A stretch of DNA of 64,000 nucleotides from Gerris lacustris (Eukaryota > Arthropoda > Insecta > Hemiptera > Gerridae), in the NCBI GenBank assembly GCA_951217055.1, contig OX578284.1, positions 32,390,187 to 32,454,186 of the forward strand, written 5' to 3'. The translations under genes and the position numbers were made by a program. Under the pieces are notes generated by a model. The model ran no database searches. It saw only the letters and a program-made list of their open reading frames with translations, and was not told where the DNA came from. Positions 1 to 48,240 of this stretch are shown here, one piece after another; positions within the stretch are counted from its first letter, which is position 1, and each line of letters begins with the position of its first letter.

Positions 1-1276
1 GAGCAAAAGGATTTCCTTAAGCCACATTATTGAAATCATCAATATTAATTTGGTGTGGAAGAAAGCAGTAAAACCTTCCGGTACGATCCTTTCTACTCTG
101 TCGTAGTGCTTGCCATAATGTTAAGATTTTACTTACCTCAATTATCTTCATACTAATTACTCTTGTAATTAACCAGTCAGTAAAACTGATATTATCACAT
201 GTTAAATGCTACATTGGTATTAAACATAACAAATTATCTTGCATCAAAACATATTTCTCTAACATGCAATTTCCTTTACTATTAATAATTTATATGCATG
301 CAAAAAAAACTAAGTGAAACAGAAGTGGCATCCTGCTTGTTTTAGAGTAAAGTTATTTGACAATAGCGGAGTTTTACAATGTTTGCATTTGTGTTTCTGC
401 TTGGTTCCTGAGAATAAAAATAATTCTATAGGACATTTGTTTTCTAAAACTTTATACAGCTGCCTGTAAAGAGGTCTCTATTCAAGCATTTAAATACTTG
501 TAAGTAAAGGCATTTTATCAGAGAAGGGATAGCTACCAAGTTTACATATTAGAGGAACCACATGCTCCAACAAGTGATACAACAGCTTACCTTCTTGATC
601 AAAAAAGTAATAAACCACTTGTGGCAATTGTCTGGTAAATATTTAATTTTGAAACGCCCATTTTACGTAAATGTCCCCAAAAAATAATTTGGTTACAAGT
701 CTAAATGAAGCAAACTTGGATCAGTTCATTGTAAAAAAAAAGTTATTATATATTTTTCTAGTTCCAGACACTATTGTTCACTACAAATATGACATTTCCA
801 AGAACAGTACTACAACATATACTTTCTACAATGGATATTATTATGTAAAGAGATCCTTGATTTGGCCACAGTTTATTATGTTAAACATCTAAGGAGTGAA
901 ACCTCTAGCCTTTTATGTTTTTAATACCAATGCTGTTATAATAAGATGCTGATTAGAAACATAATTTAGAGAAAAATAACATGTCGTAAATCTATTAGAA
1001 CGCTGAAAATATGGTATTTTCTATAAAAACAAGGGATATCATGACCTTTCGCTGCTTATTTTTACTGTTATTGCCTGACAAAAGCATAATCAGATCAAAA
1101 TTAAACAATAATCTAGTCTATTAAGACATGTGTTGGACAATGTGGATTAGGTAACAGTAGTTATGATTTAGTTGTGCACGCTTCTCTTATCTTTATCCTT
1201 TATTTACTTTAAGCTTTTTATTTTAGAGCAAGCTATCTTTCCTTTCATGGTGTTGTTTATTTTATATTATTATTTA

Positions 1277-1608
1277 CAGTAAAACCTCGATATTACACAA
1301 TTATTAGAGGGAGAAGGGTGTATCTATAAAAAATAAAATATAATAGTCAGAGAAACTAATATTAATTGTTAAAAATGTACATATAAAATAACAGTTAATT
1401 AAATGAAAGTGTAATTCAAATAATTTTTTCTTATGAAAAAAACTTTTTTTCTTTTACCGAGGGAGGAGGGGGTTAACCTATATTGAGCCTGAGGGCATGT
1501 AAAATGTCATAATTAATGATAAATACAATTTATATATGTATTTAAATTAATTATTAAAAAAAAGTATAGTGACCTCTAAATAATTTCTAATAGATCAAGG
1601 TTTTTCTG
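1277..1608. mobile_element. pogo/Tigger-like MITE
   Basis: Begins CAGTAAAACCTCGATATTAC and ends with the inverted form (reverse complement CAGAAAAACCTTGATCTATT), 15 of 20 bases matching, flanked by TA at 1275-1276 and 1609-1610. CAGTNNAACCTC ends with TA duplication are typical of the pogo branch of Tc1/mariner. No transposase inside. The element at 38123 has a related end. Confidence 0.65.
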
Positions 1609-2730
1609 TATTTATTAGTATTATTATTTCTTCTATTATAATAAATTAATAGTAATTGTCAAATGATTTACCTATATATTTATTATTAATTTCCAGTTTA
1701 TGCCCTATTTAATTAATTATATGTATTTCTTCCACTAGTTTAATTACGGAATAACTTAAATCTAATTACGAAATATGAAATAAAATTATTTGACATCAAT
1801 CGACTAAAATGTGGCCAAGGAACAGATACATTGAAGGACGATCCATAAAATTATTAATATTTTATGGATTTTTATATGTATCTATTAATTTTAGTTCATG
1901 ACAATCGCTGGACACCATGTTATTTTATTACTAATTCAATACTAATTTTGGACTTGTGAAGTAAATATTTCTAACATTACATTGGAAATAGAAGTCCAAG
2001 TTTTAGAATGTTTATTTTAATTAAGAATGTTAAAAGTAATGTCAATTTGTGCCTAAAGATTAAAAATCATATTATTAAAGAGGAAAGAGATGATAAATTA
2101 TTACATATATATATCAACAAACTTATATATTGTCTGCCTGAAAGTAAAAGACACTAAATGCTTTTTTTATTTATTTTTTAATAAGTTGGTAGTCCTTCGA
2201 ATGGTAATATGGTCAATTTAAAGTAATGGCAATTGTAACCAAGTGATTGGAAGGATTCATGCATATTAACACAAAAACTAAAACTCATTATTAGTAAAAT
2301 CCATTTTGTAAGTTATTTGTGGCAAATAAAACTCACTGTGAGTAAAATTTGATATTGTTAGTTAGTTATTTTTACCTACAAGCAGATGATATATTAATTG
2401 AATTTATAGGCAGGTATCCATAGTTCGCTTTCTAGACATAAAGTATTTTTATATTTTTCTCTACCTTTCCTTTTTAATTGGTAATTATTAATTATGTCAA
2501 AAGTTTTTTCTGTTATCTTGAGCATCATCGTTTATTGAATAGAGTTTGATCTGGGTTAATCTAATACATTTAATAATAGGTTATTGGTTTTTAAGATATT
2601 TAAAAAAATAAAGGGTGCAATAATTTGTTTACAGTCGTTTTAAACTGAAGTGATCTGAATAGTCTACTTTAAATATTCTACTTTGAACGGGTTTCTTCAC
2701 CTAGAGTCTAATAAATATTGACATTCTAGA

Positions 2731-2884
2731 GGAGACTGCCTGATATTTTATGAATCCAGACTTTCAAACCCATTACAGGGATTCATTCTCAAAGGAGTTG
2801 CTAAAATTCATCATGAGCAACTCCCTTGAGAATGGTCCCTGTAATCGGTTTGATGTTGGGTTTCTGAATCACTAACAGTCTCCT
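2731..2884. repeat. Long imperfect palindrome, copy 1
   Basis: Runs from GGAGACTG to CAGTCTCC. The left arm (with CCCATTACAGGGATTCATTC) pairs with the right arm (GAATGGTCCCTGTAATCGG) around a centre near 2807. Looks like a fold-back transposon remnant. A second copy follows at 2910-3066. Confidence 0.65.
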
Positions 2885-2909
2885 TTTGAATATTAAGATT
2901 TACTATGAT

Positions 2910-3066
2910 TATGAAGCCTGACGTTTCAAACCCAATACAGGGATCATTGTCAAAGGATTTGCAACTGAGAGTGAGCTGCACAGGACTCATCATGAGCAAC
3001 TCTCTTGAGATGATCCTTGTAATCAGTTTGAAATGTCGGAATTCTAATTCACTGACAATCTCCTTT
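2910..3066. repeat. Long imperfect palindrome, copy 2
   Basis: A diverged repeat of 2731-2884 in the same order, including CATCATGAGCAACT and the shared end TCTCCTTTTGAATAT. Each copy is itself an inverted repeat, so this is a tandem pair of hairpins. Confidence 0.6.
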
Positions 3067-4104
3067 TGAATATCTAGATTTATTACATTCTTTTTATTAT
3101 TGCGCTTTTATATTTAAATTTATACACATTGTTTTATAAATTAATATCCCTTATGTGGCCCTAAGACCTTATAGGAGTGGTTGAAATATAGCAAATGTTG
3201 GGCATTTATTTAATTTTTATACTCTTTACTTTATACTCAATGATAAATTTTTTGTTTTCTCTAAAATGGTTTCGACAATATTTCTCCTTTTTTTTTTTTT
3301 TTTTTTTTTAAAAAAAAAGTACTTATAAATATGTCAGTTGGGCAAAACAAAAGTTATGAAATAATAAAATCTAGTTTTTGAGAAAATGGCTTTGAAAGAT
3401 GGAGAATGGAACTATCACAAAAAAAAGCCATAGGGTAAGGCTACTGCAAAATGAGGAAATAGTTTCCAAAAAAAAACATTGGAAAACACACATGTTTGTG
3501 TGGAAAACATTTTTCCATGTTATCTCAGGCTAAACGATTTTAGACCTTAAACTGATGCTCAGAGATAAACTCAAAGTGAAAGCTATGACACAAAAGAAAA
3601 ATTTCATCTCTACATCATAGACTCTAATTACTACCCTTACTATATTTTTATATTTATCTCATATTGGCTGTATATTTAATTTATTATTGATTTAAATTTT
3701 CATCTTTAAAGTATTTTAATCTGAGATATTGGCTTGCAATATTTATTTTTTATATTATTAAGAAGGATTAGTAAGGTAATTAAAAAAGGACTTGCAGCCT
3801 TATTGTTTTTTAGAGCAATATTGAACATTTGGTTTTTTTAAAAAAATTATACATTTGGTTTTAACAGCTTAAAGAAAAACCTTTTATTTAAATAATGCAA
3901 AATTATAATTTTAGCTTGCATTTTATGTCGTTTTTTTTTATTTATTTTATTTTTTTTAAAACAACCCTAATTTTTTTATATTTTAAATTATTTATATTTC
4001 ATTTTAAACGCTTGATTGTTCAATTTTAATATTGCTTTTGTTTTCCTACAAATTTAAAAGTGGTTGTGAAAACCTTATTTTATCTTATTTAATCCAATGA
4101 CTTA

Positions 4105-4717
4105 TTAACCCTTTCGACAAACAAAGAGGCACGGGCGGCGTACTTTATGCGCCAATGCATTTTTCAAACCATAAATTTTGTCAAATCCAGATTATCTAGA
4201 TTGCGTTTTTTTGTTGTGCGTGTTGCGAAATGTTGAACTAATAAGTCAATTAATTTATTACATATTTATTTCTCAATGATATCTTTAATTATAAAAATAA
4301 AAATTACTATAAAAAATCAGTAATTGCTCCTTCAGCGTTCTGACTTAGAATCGGGCTTTCAACCTTAATTATCAATCCTATTAATTATCATTAGTTGTCA
4401 AAGTCCTAAGATAACTCCTCACAACCATCTTCCTCATCCCACAACTCATGCAAAACCGAAAAATATTGATCGGAAGGCATAATTTCTCTATACCGGACAT
4501 GGTGGCACGGGCGCATACAGTACACCAAGACAAATAATCACGGCCAAACAATGCAGAACGAAGCAATAATCAAAGCAGACTGTTTCATCTGTTTTAGGAG
4601 TCTGTAATGGTAGGGTAAAATGAGGTTGTATTATTCTCACATCGTGAATCTGTGATTTACAGGAACTTTTTTACTCGTGGCGCACTCAATGCGCCAGCCC
4701 GTGTCTCGAAGGGTTAA
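4105..4717. mobile_element. piggyBac-like non-autonomous element
   Basis: TTAA target duplications at 4105-4108 and 4714-4717 enclose inverted ends starting CCCTTTCGA and CCCTTCGAG, with matching subterminal blocks GGCACGGGCGGCG and GACACGGGCTGGCG. TTAA plus CCCTT ends is the piggyBac hallmark. A 61-codon minus-strand frame (4381-4566) has scattered Cys residues and could be a remnant of the Cys-rich C-terminus of the transposase, but I cannot confirm that. GC content is higher than its flanks. Confidence 0.7.
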
Positions 4718-5929
4718 TATATTAGACATTTTTGAAGAATGTAAAATAAATCATGCAGTAGATATGAGTTTTTGAAGTTGAAGTAAATATAATCTTAAAT
4801 TGTGGTTAATGGGGTATTTTTACTGTTATATTTTATTAGCTTACTTTCTTTAGATTTTTAAATTTTAATCCATTTTTCTGGACTGATATTTTTCTCTTAT
4901 TTTCATTAATTAAAGTTTATTTCGTATTAGGTAAATTTTTATTATATGGTTTGTAAATAGTTGTAAATTTTTACCATTAATTTATTTGGGAAATTTTTAT
5001 TTTGTTGTTATTTTCTCATTGAAGGAGTCTAGTTAAATTATATTGTACATAATAGCACATGATGCTGTGGTTTATTAATAAATCACAGCATAATTTATTG
5101 TACATAATGATTGTCATTTATTAACAAAATACTCACCCCAAATAGCATATATACATACCAATAATAAGCACATTGTACTATGGGAAAAAAAGAAATTTAT
5201 ATTTAAATAAATTAATATTTTGCTGCTATCTTCTTGAAATTTCTCTGCGGTGGTTTTATAATAGTTTTTGGTGGAAGAATTAATTAAAGATACCAGGAAA
5301 ACTGAGTTTTTATAGTTGGTTCTTAAATATAGCTTTTTTTGCTAAATTCCTTGAGTTGAATTCAGATGTACTAAGTAGAATGAAGTGGAATTTTTCTTTT
5401 TAGTTTATATTAGTGTGAAATTTAGAGCATTCATTAAATAAACTTTTGACATTCTAATTGTTTTAGATGAAGTTAATGTAGAAATTGGTTGTTTCAAATT
5501 CAAGTAAAGAAGTTCTGCAACTTTCAGCAGTTAGTAAGATTATGAAGTTTTTGTTCTTCCAGTGATGGCTATATCTCTTGGTAGTTGTAGGTCTTGATAT
5601 TTTGTTCCCATTTTCAGAGGAGTCAAATTGAGTTAATCCAAATTGACAGTTTATCCTGAAAGTTTATCAAACCAAGTCAAGCTGTTCCCATGAACACCCC
5701 TGAAGATGCATAAACAAAATGTTTAGACGCACGAAACCACATTGAGACAAGGTTGTTGAAGACCAAGAAAGTCATAAGTTTACTGACTTCATAAGACTCA
5801 GATTCACTTTCCTTGCACAATTAACTTTAAACATAAAACGTCTACAACTTCATTGAATTATACAATATCTATTAAAATAATTAATTATTTTTGCAGAAAT
5901 TTAATTTGTTAATTGATTTTGTTTAATAG

Positions 5930-41471
<35,542 letters not shown>

Positions 41472-42200
41472 GAAAAAAATGAATCGAGTACTTTCAAATA
41501 AAATCTCGTCCGATGCTTTTTTAATTTTAACTAAGCAGCATGAGAAGTGAAATCCATTTTTTTACGAGATGAAGAATATTAATTATTGTAGATATATATT
41601 TTTCAATACTTCTTAGTTCATCATCGGAAAAAAAATATTGTGTCTGCACAATGAGTCCTGCTGAATATATATTTTTTTTTTCTCTCTCTCTCATTGGTTA
41701 TGAATGAATGTGTCACAAAAAAAAGAATGAAAAAAACGAAATCATGTAACTAAAATCAATATGTGCTTCATATATTGAATGTGACTTTTGACAAATTTTT
41801 TATTTATTTGAACTTTATTATTTTTATTTTTTCCTTTGTTTTCCTTCCCCCACTGAGAGTATTTTATAATATTTTTGTTTTGTTTCTTCTCTGATTTATC
41901 TTTGTGGGTTTAGATATATTTATATAATGATAGGGTGATGTATTTTGTATATTTCTTTCTTTAATTTTTATTTTCTTGAACAAAAACTCAATTTTTGTTA
42001 ATAATTTTAATAAAAAAAAGAAGAACACTCACTAATTAATTAAATTGCCAATAAAAAACAAACAAAAAAACCATTTCAACATTATGTTTTTATTTTTATT
42101 TCTTTTAAAGCCTTTACTGCTCTGTGTTAAGATTTATTTTAAAAAATATAATAAAATATATTTTATTTATGTTTTTCAATAATAATAAACCATGGCCACA
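41472..42200 (+). other. Mi-2: Mi-2 3' UTR with candidate poly(A) signals
   Basis: No coding potential after the TAA. AATAAA hexamers lie at 42009-42014 and 42050-42055. The end is approximate because no cleavage site can be read from sequence. Confidence 0.5.
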
Positions 42201-42299
42201 AACCACATGGGGGACTTATGCTTTCCTTGTGGCTTATGCAACTACATGTATTTGTAATATTTGACTCGGGATTGGATTGTCGCTCCATTAGCTCTAAAC

Positions 42300-42421
42300 C
42301 AGTGGTTCTTAACCTTTTGGTAACCACGGCCCCCTTAAAATCTCCAAATACAATATATATAGTACCTAAATACCTTTCGAGGCCCCCTGGGGGGCCGCGG
42401 CCCCCCGGTTAAGAACCACTG
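42300..42421. mobile_element. 122-bp hAT MITE, copy 1
   Basis: Exact duplication CTCTAAAC at 42292-42299 and 42422-42429. Ends CAGTGGTTCTTAACCTTTTG and (reverse complement) CAGTGGTTCTTAACCGGGGG. The GC-rich half holds GGGGGGCCGCGGCCCCCC, a perfect palindrome. A second copy at 46365 has the same length. Confidence 0.88.
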
Positions 42422-42469
42422 CTCTAAACCATATGTGAAATAGGCATTCTACAACGGGATGGACACCAC

Positions 42470-42740
42470 TTCACTGGAGTTGCTACTTATATCACAATGC
42501 TGGGTGAACACCGAGAGGTCCATGCCGGAGTCGGAATTAAATCTAGAACCTTTTGTTTCCAAAGAATTAGTAATAGCAATGAATTTAAATTCATGTTAAA
42601 TAATATTCCATAAGTTTTTGTTTTAATAGATCTAGAATTTTCTTTTGTTAGCTGAGGCCACACTACAGCCCAGCCTATACCAAAGCTATACCAAGGTTGG
42701 TCATAGGCAGGTATTGTGGCCACTCCACCATGGCTACTGG
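42470..42740 (-). repeat. SINE-like repeat, reverse orientation
   Basis: CGGAATTAAATCTAGAACC and TTTTGTTTCC match 23390-23415; on the minus strand this includes a degenerate B box. CATTCTACAACGGGATGGAC upstream of it recalls 13330-13350. Boundaries uncertain. Confidence 0.35.
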
Positions 42741-43426
42741 CATGTTTATATATCTAAAATCCTGCGAGTAAATCGCTCAAGGCTTTGATTTTCGTCTTGC
42801 CAGTGGCACAAGTCAAGGGGTGGGTGAACTGATGTGAACAGACCTGCCAGCTTCAATATTTTGGTAATTTTGGGAAAACATGTCTCTCTGGGGGGAAGAC
42901 AGAACTGTAAAGTTTGAAATTTCTTGAATTGTAGAATTCAAGATCTCCACTGTTCAAAAACAAGATTGTTCGAGAGAAAAGGCATATGAAAAAAAATATT
43001 TGAAGAAATGAATGATGCCAGGTTAAGTATAAAATGTAAAAATAGAATAAAAGATCCTAGAATCAAATGTTCTCAGGAATCAAAGAAAGTGAATGATTCA
43101 AAACTGCGAGATTTATTAGCCACAATTGATCTGGCTTAATGAAACGAATGTCTTCTTGGATTACAGGGAAACAATATCTGGAATTATTATAATTAATTAG
43201 TTATTATTCATTCTCACAATTGTATGCTAAGAGAAGGAAAGAATAGTGTGCCTGTAAAATAGGACTGAGACTGGAGTATATATTTCCTTGTGGTAGTAAC
43301 TCGTACTTGGCTGATCACTGGGATGATAAAAGCATGCCGTTTCACTGGCAAATGTAACCAGCTTCTGGAACATACCTACATGCATGCTAGTTATTTGCCA
43401 CTGGCATTTTTTTTACTGGTGGCGAA

Positions 43427-43583
43427 CAGTGGCGTACTAAGGTCTTGTGGCACCCGGGGTGGGATATTATCTTGTAACCCCCCTCAGAAATGATAAAGGT
43501 TTTTTTTTTCTGCCACAATGAAACCCCCTAAGGCTCGTGGCACCCGGGGCGGACCGCCCCCCAGTGGCCTTGGTACGCCACTG
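43427..43583. mobile_element. 157-bp hAT-like MITE
   Basis: Ends CAGTGGCGTACTAAGG and (reverse complement) CAGTGGCGTACCAAGG. Flanks GTGGCGAA and ATGGCGAT match at 6 of 8 positions, fitting an old 8-bp duplication. GC-rich compared with its surroundings. Confidence 0.7.
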
Positions 43584-44452
43584 ATGGCGATTACATACCT
43601 TGGCATTTTGTTCCATGTAAATGTTATGCTGTTGACAAAAATTATTTTTCATTAGTTGATATCAAGAATATGAATCATAATGACGTGATTCTGTAACATT
43701 AGTTAATAGTTATCTAAACAGTCACATATATTATATTTTTAAGATTGAAATGAGGTTGATTTTTTTTCTCCTTTTTTAAGAAAAAAAAAACAACTAATTT
43801 TCTTAAAAAAGCTTTTCAATAATGGCAACATTTCGCCCTCATAACAAGTTTTTCATTTTCCTGAAAAATGGGACATTTTAGGAAACTGACAGGAAGCTTT
43901 CAAAAGTTTAAAATAGGACTATCCTGTTCAAAACAGGATGTATGCCCACCCTAGTAGGTTTGAACTATTATAGGTATGATAAGCAGATATTATAGTTATA
44001 CATTTAATTCCTAAGGCCTCTTTCACATGGGACACTCGGTGTCCCGGCCATAGGAATCTTGCACGGCCACTCTAGAGCCACTCAGTGTCTCTTAAGTCAG
44101 AGACACAGAGTTCCCCACTTCTACTCACCTACAAAAGTACAATCTAGACATTTTTGATATTACATACTCATTAGAAGTTTAAAATTTTGGAGCCTGAGGT
44201 GGTTGCTGCTGCAATTTGCATTTTTAATGTTTGCAAAAAAAAAAGTAAACGGACATTGTGGGTTCAACCAATATGTTCTAAGAGATTGGAAAGTGGGGCA
44301 TTTTATACGTTGGTTGACGAAGTTGTAGCGGATGATAAAAAGTTATTTTTCCGTGGTAGGCTGTGAAATAGTAGCTTTAGAGCCTAAAAAAAATAGCTAA
44401 AATCCATTTTTTCATTACGTGGACTTAAAAAATCTTTTCATTACTCCTAGCT

Positions 44453-44502
44453 GTAAAGAAAAAATCTTTTACGTCCTAGGCACTAAAAGATTTTTTCTTT
44501 AC
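44453..44502. repeat. Perfect 19-bp hairpin
   Basis: GTAAAGAAAAAATCTTTTA pairs perfectly with TAAAAGATTTTTTCTTTAC across a 12-base loop. Confidence 0.75.
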
Positions 44503-44764
44503 GGCGGGTAGTTGTCAAAACTTCCGTTAGTAGTGCTGCAGTCTTTGTAGAAATGCTTCTAGTACGATAAAAATCCGCTAGATGTCAATGCGTTTTGTTT
44601 ATCTTTTCTTATAGTGTAACCTCATTTTAAGGTTTCTTTTTTTAAGTCTTAAGTATGTACTAATATTTGTTATTATTATATATTGATTAGTGATTAATAT
44701 TTAATGTTTTTTCATTGTCTGCTACCTCGGAAAAAATAGCATATGCTACGCGACTTTGAAGTGT

Positions 44765-44845
44765 TTTTCTTTACCTTGGCAATATTTACTGTCTCGCTTC
44801 GCTCGACAGTAAATGTAATTGCCGCGGTAAAGAAAAAACTCACTT
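44765..44845. repeat. Hairpin related to GTAAAGAAAA arms
   Basis: TTTTTCTTTACC, GGCAATATTTACTGTC and a TCGCTTCGCT loop pair with GACAGTAAATGTAATTGCC and GGTAAAGAAAAA. Shares the TTTCTTTAC motif with the hairpin 300 bases upstream. Outside lie GGCTGTGAA (44358) and TTCACAGCC (about 44846), possibly the ends of the same element. Confidence 0.65.
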
Positions 44846-45896
44846 CACAGCCTTGTAACATAATATACTATTAATTATTTCCAGGTATAAAAGTCGACTT
44901 TTTCATGAACTCAAAGAAAAAAAATAAAATGTGGGTATAAATACCAAGGCACCAATATGCGAAAATGTATCCCAGGGATAGAGAGATTGGCAGTAAGCAT
45001 TAGGCGAGTAACGTAAGGTGACAGGTTGCTGTGATGTCAGGCCCCTACCACAATTCTTTGTCAGGTATCTTTTGCTGGCTCATACTTATAACAAACAATT
45101 GGTTACTTGCGTTCTGTGAGCATTTTATAGTTTTTTCTTCTATTAAAAGCTTTTTTAACCTTATCATATATCAGTCACATCATTAATAAGCCAATCAATT
45201 TATACATTAATATTAATAGATGATAGAACAAAGCATTTTTACAAATAAGATATAAAAGACAACTTGCCTACAGATGTAACGCCACACAGAAAATTGATTT
45301 TTATTCTTGGGAAAGCGGTAAAAGTAACATTTATCTTTTAAGGCCCTATGGTTGCACCCAAATGCAAAGCATTGAGACATTTTTCATTCTTATTAATAAA
45401 ATTGATTAAAAAAATAAAATAAAATAGCATTGATAAAACCCATTTGTATATTGTTTGTTATGAGCCAGCGCAGTTTAGCCAACCTAGCAAAACAATTTTT
45501 TTTTTTTTACGTAAGTGATGTCATACTTCCCCGAAGTATGTTATTTTTCTGTTATTAACAGATTGTTAAAGTTAAGAAACATTTGTTTTAACTGGCCATC
45601 AGTCCTAAGGTGACCGGTTAAGAAGGCTTCAACTTTATCACAGAAGTATATGGTTGACTGTAATATTAACATTGCAGTAAAATCTTTTAACTTATTTATA
45701 GGTAAAACTTAAAGCCTCGTGGCCCCTGTCCGATTTATCTATTATTATTAGACCAAAGCCGGGCATCACATGAAACTGACTCACTGGAATACAACTTTAG
45801 AAACTTCATAGTTTCACCGTCTTGCAATTTAAGAATACGAGCCGATGCCGAAGGCTCAGACATAGTTACCTACTACCTTTTAAAACAACGTGAAGA

Positions 45897-46135
45897 ATAT
45901 AGTATAATATCACACAAACTAACAAGAAATATAATATAGTATAATATCACGCAAACTAACAAGAAATATAATATATAAAATAGTATGTAATATAGTATAA
46001 TATCACACAAACTAACAAGAAATATAATATAGTATAATATCACGCAAACTAACAAGAAATATAATATAGTATTATAATATAGTATAATATATAAAATAGT
46101 ATGTAATATAGTATAATATATAATAAGTAATAATA
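45897..46135. repeat. Higher-order tandem repeat
   Basis: A 36-bp unit, AGTATAATATCACACAAACT with an AACAAGAAATATAAT tail, appears in pairs (CACACAAAC then CACGCAAAC), separated by a TAAAATAGTATGTAATAT spacer; the pair repeats about 95 bases on. A minus-strand open frame here is only a by-product. Confidence 0.8.
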
Positions 46136-46364
46136 AAACAAGCAAAGGTTAAAGGTTTTAGCCGCGGGTGGAGAGTTAAAAAAAAAAACAAAGTGTTGCC
46201 TCTATGAAACGGCTGGCGACTGGAGTATTCACGCCTGAAAATTAAACATGTTTGATATAGAGAGTGAGCGGTAGAACTATCCTCACTCCCGGTGACGTCA
46301 GAGGAGAGTTCACTGCGACACGTTCAGAGGGGTCGAGTTCACTCTACAGTGAGCCACTCTAGAG

Positions 46365-46486
46365 CAGTGGTTCTTAACCGGGGGGCCGCGGCCCCCCAGG
46401 GGGCCTCAAAAGGTATGTAGGTACTATATATATTATATTTGGAGATTTTAAGGGGGCCGTGGTTACCAAAAGGTTAAGAACCACTG
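46365..46486. mobile_element. 122-bp hAT MITE, copy 2, inverted
   Basis: Exact duplication CTCTAGAG at 46357-46364 and 46487-46494. Same length and sequence as the copy at 42300, in opposite orientation. Both targets fit the nTCTAGAn preference known for Ac-type hAT elements. Confidence 0.88.
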
Positions 46487-46529
46487 CTCTAGAGTCTTCA
46501 CTCCCCATGGGAACCCGGCTTAAGGGATA

Positions 46530-48240
46530 TTATCACTTCTTAACAAGCAATATTATACACTTAAGATATAATATTTGTTTGTCTAAATAACTTTTGGACG
46601 AAAGGAGCATCACTTGTGAGGTGACGCATATCCGAAAATTCTGTAGTTTAGCCAAAAATGAATGCAAAACTAGATTGAATATATGAATTAATTAAACTCA
46701 TTGAATTTGAGAATACTAAGTATGGTTTAAACTTAGTAATCTATTACACTTGAATTAACTCGAAATTGAGAATACGGCACTAAATAATCACTGTATTCAG
46801 ATTGTCAACAAACTGTGACTTGTACAATGAATTAGAATTAATATTTGCAGCAGTTAAATCGACACACAATTAACCATTGAATTAAAGCAAACACTTTGTC
46901 ATTAAAATAAAAGAAATATATTATTAATAAAATTATTCGTATTTAAGAAGAGGTAACCTTAGTGAAACCTTCCATTATAAATAAAAAACAAAAAGTCCAA
47001 CAGAACAGCCAACTAAACTTAAATAAAGTGTAATCAATAATTATTAACTTTCAACAAATAAAAAATATATCTTAAAAAAGTTAAAACAAATAAGCAGTAA
47101 TAATTATTAGGTTTTCAATCAAATACCTTCACGTGTGTCTTTGTTACAACACTCTTGATACATATCCACTAAACTAAAATATATGGGTTTCATAGTTGGA
47201 GAATCGCCTTTCAACACTGAAGTTTAACTGCTTACTCACAACTACAACAAAGTTCACTTCTCATTCTCAGTCAGTTATTTAAATTAAATTGTAGCTAAGA
47301 CGTGCAGTTTTCAGTTGTGATCTTTGAAATAAAATTCGCTTTCTTAAACTTATAAAATATACCTACTTAACTTGCTGGTAAGCTTTAAGATTTGATAAGT
47401 TTTAGCTTATAATAAATTGCTAAATAGTTGTATTAATTAATATAGAGGTAAGCGATAATTGCCGCTAAATCATTCAATTGTACAAAACATTAATAATATA
47501 GGAATAGTACCATTCCTATGTTTACCGATAAGTGTAAAAAGAGTACCAATAGGTTATAAAACAAAATTTAGATGTTTTTAATGAGATAAAACCCGACGCC
47601 ACACTCTGCGATGTGAAATTGCGCTTCCTTTTTTTCTTGAGAACGAATGCCGGCGGGAGCTTAGTCATCGAGAGCACTGGTTCCCGAAATTTCACCTATT
47701 AAGGTCTTATAAATATTTGATCAGACTTAATTTTAACAGGTTTATCTCCAATACTATAAATATAACAATTTATTTGATGTTTTCAGCTATAAAAACAGCT
47801 TCATTTTATTATTTATATTGTGTTATCAATTATATATAATACCTCACATATCTATTCATAAACAAAATACATTAAATTGTAATAAAAATAAAGGGTAATT
47901 TTAATGATTAATAGCAAACCTGCTTGAACACATATTAAAAAATATAAACAAAGATGCGAAATTAACTATAATTATGAGTTTTAATAAAATTCGTTCTGTT
48001 TAGATTCGTATTTATCGACTTAAATTTTCCAACCCGTGATAACGATTACGTTACAATACCTATATACTTACATATAAGTAATGTAAGAAAATAAAAAATT
48101 AGACAATATATATCTATTTAGTTTTTACTTGTCAAAAATATATAATATATATTACTTTATTAAATAAAATGAAAAAAGAAATAGTTAAATAAAAAGAAAA
48201 TAAGTAAACAACGTAAGTTTTTATAAAAACATCTTGGGGA
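46530..48240. other. AT-rich intergenic sequence without recognisable gene
   Basis: No open frame of note on either strand. A slightly GC-rich patch at 47585-47700 is unassigned. The minus strand at 47135-47290 could be a short first exon with a GTATTT donor, but nothing supports a protein. Confidence 0.4.

Larger units (their letters stand above)
1..5929 (+). other. 3' part of a long Mi-2 intron
   Basis: AT-rich, with no open frame resembling the Mi-2 N-terminal domain or any other protein. Holds a pogo-like MITE (1277-1608), a pair of palindromes (2731-3066) and a piggyBac-like element (4105-4717). Bases 1-1276 show nothing further. Confidence 0.7.
44010..46520. mobile_element. Possible Harbinger-like composite element
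   Basis: Left end TAAGGCCTCTTTCACATGGG, right end (reverse complement) TTAAGCCGGGTTCCCATGGG; both are followed by a block containing CACTCTAGAG and CTCA(G)TGT. The flanking TAA/TTA would fit PIF/Harbinger. The interior has no recognisable transposase and contains hairpins, a tandem repeat and a hAT MITE. The span could instead be two separate elements. Confidence 0.3.

Noticed and set aside
671..892. 73-codon frame in the first intron
   Set aside because: No resemblance to the Mi-2 N-terminal domain, and no acceptor or donor in phase with the exon at 5930.
45873..46145. 90-codon minus-strand frame of Tyr/Ile/Leu repeats
   Set aside because: Translation of the AT-rich tandem repeat; periodic and without domain character.
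47135..47290. Minus-strand first exon with its own promoter
   Set aside because: A donor-like GTATTT and a short frame exist, but no downstream exon or protein similarity was found on the minus strand.
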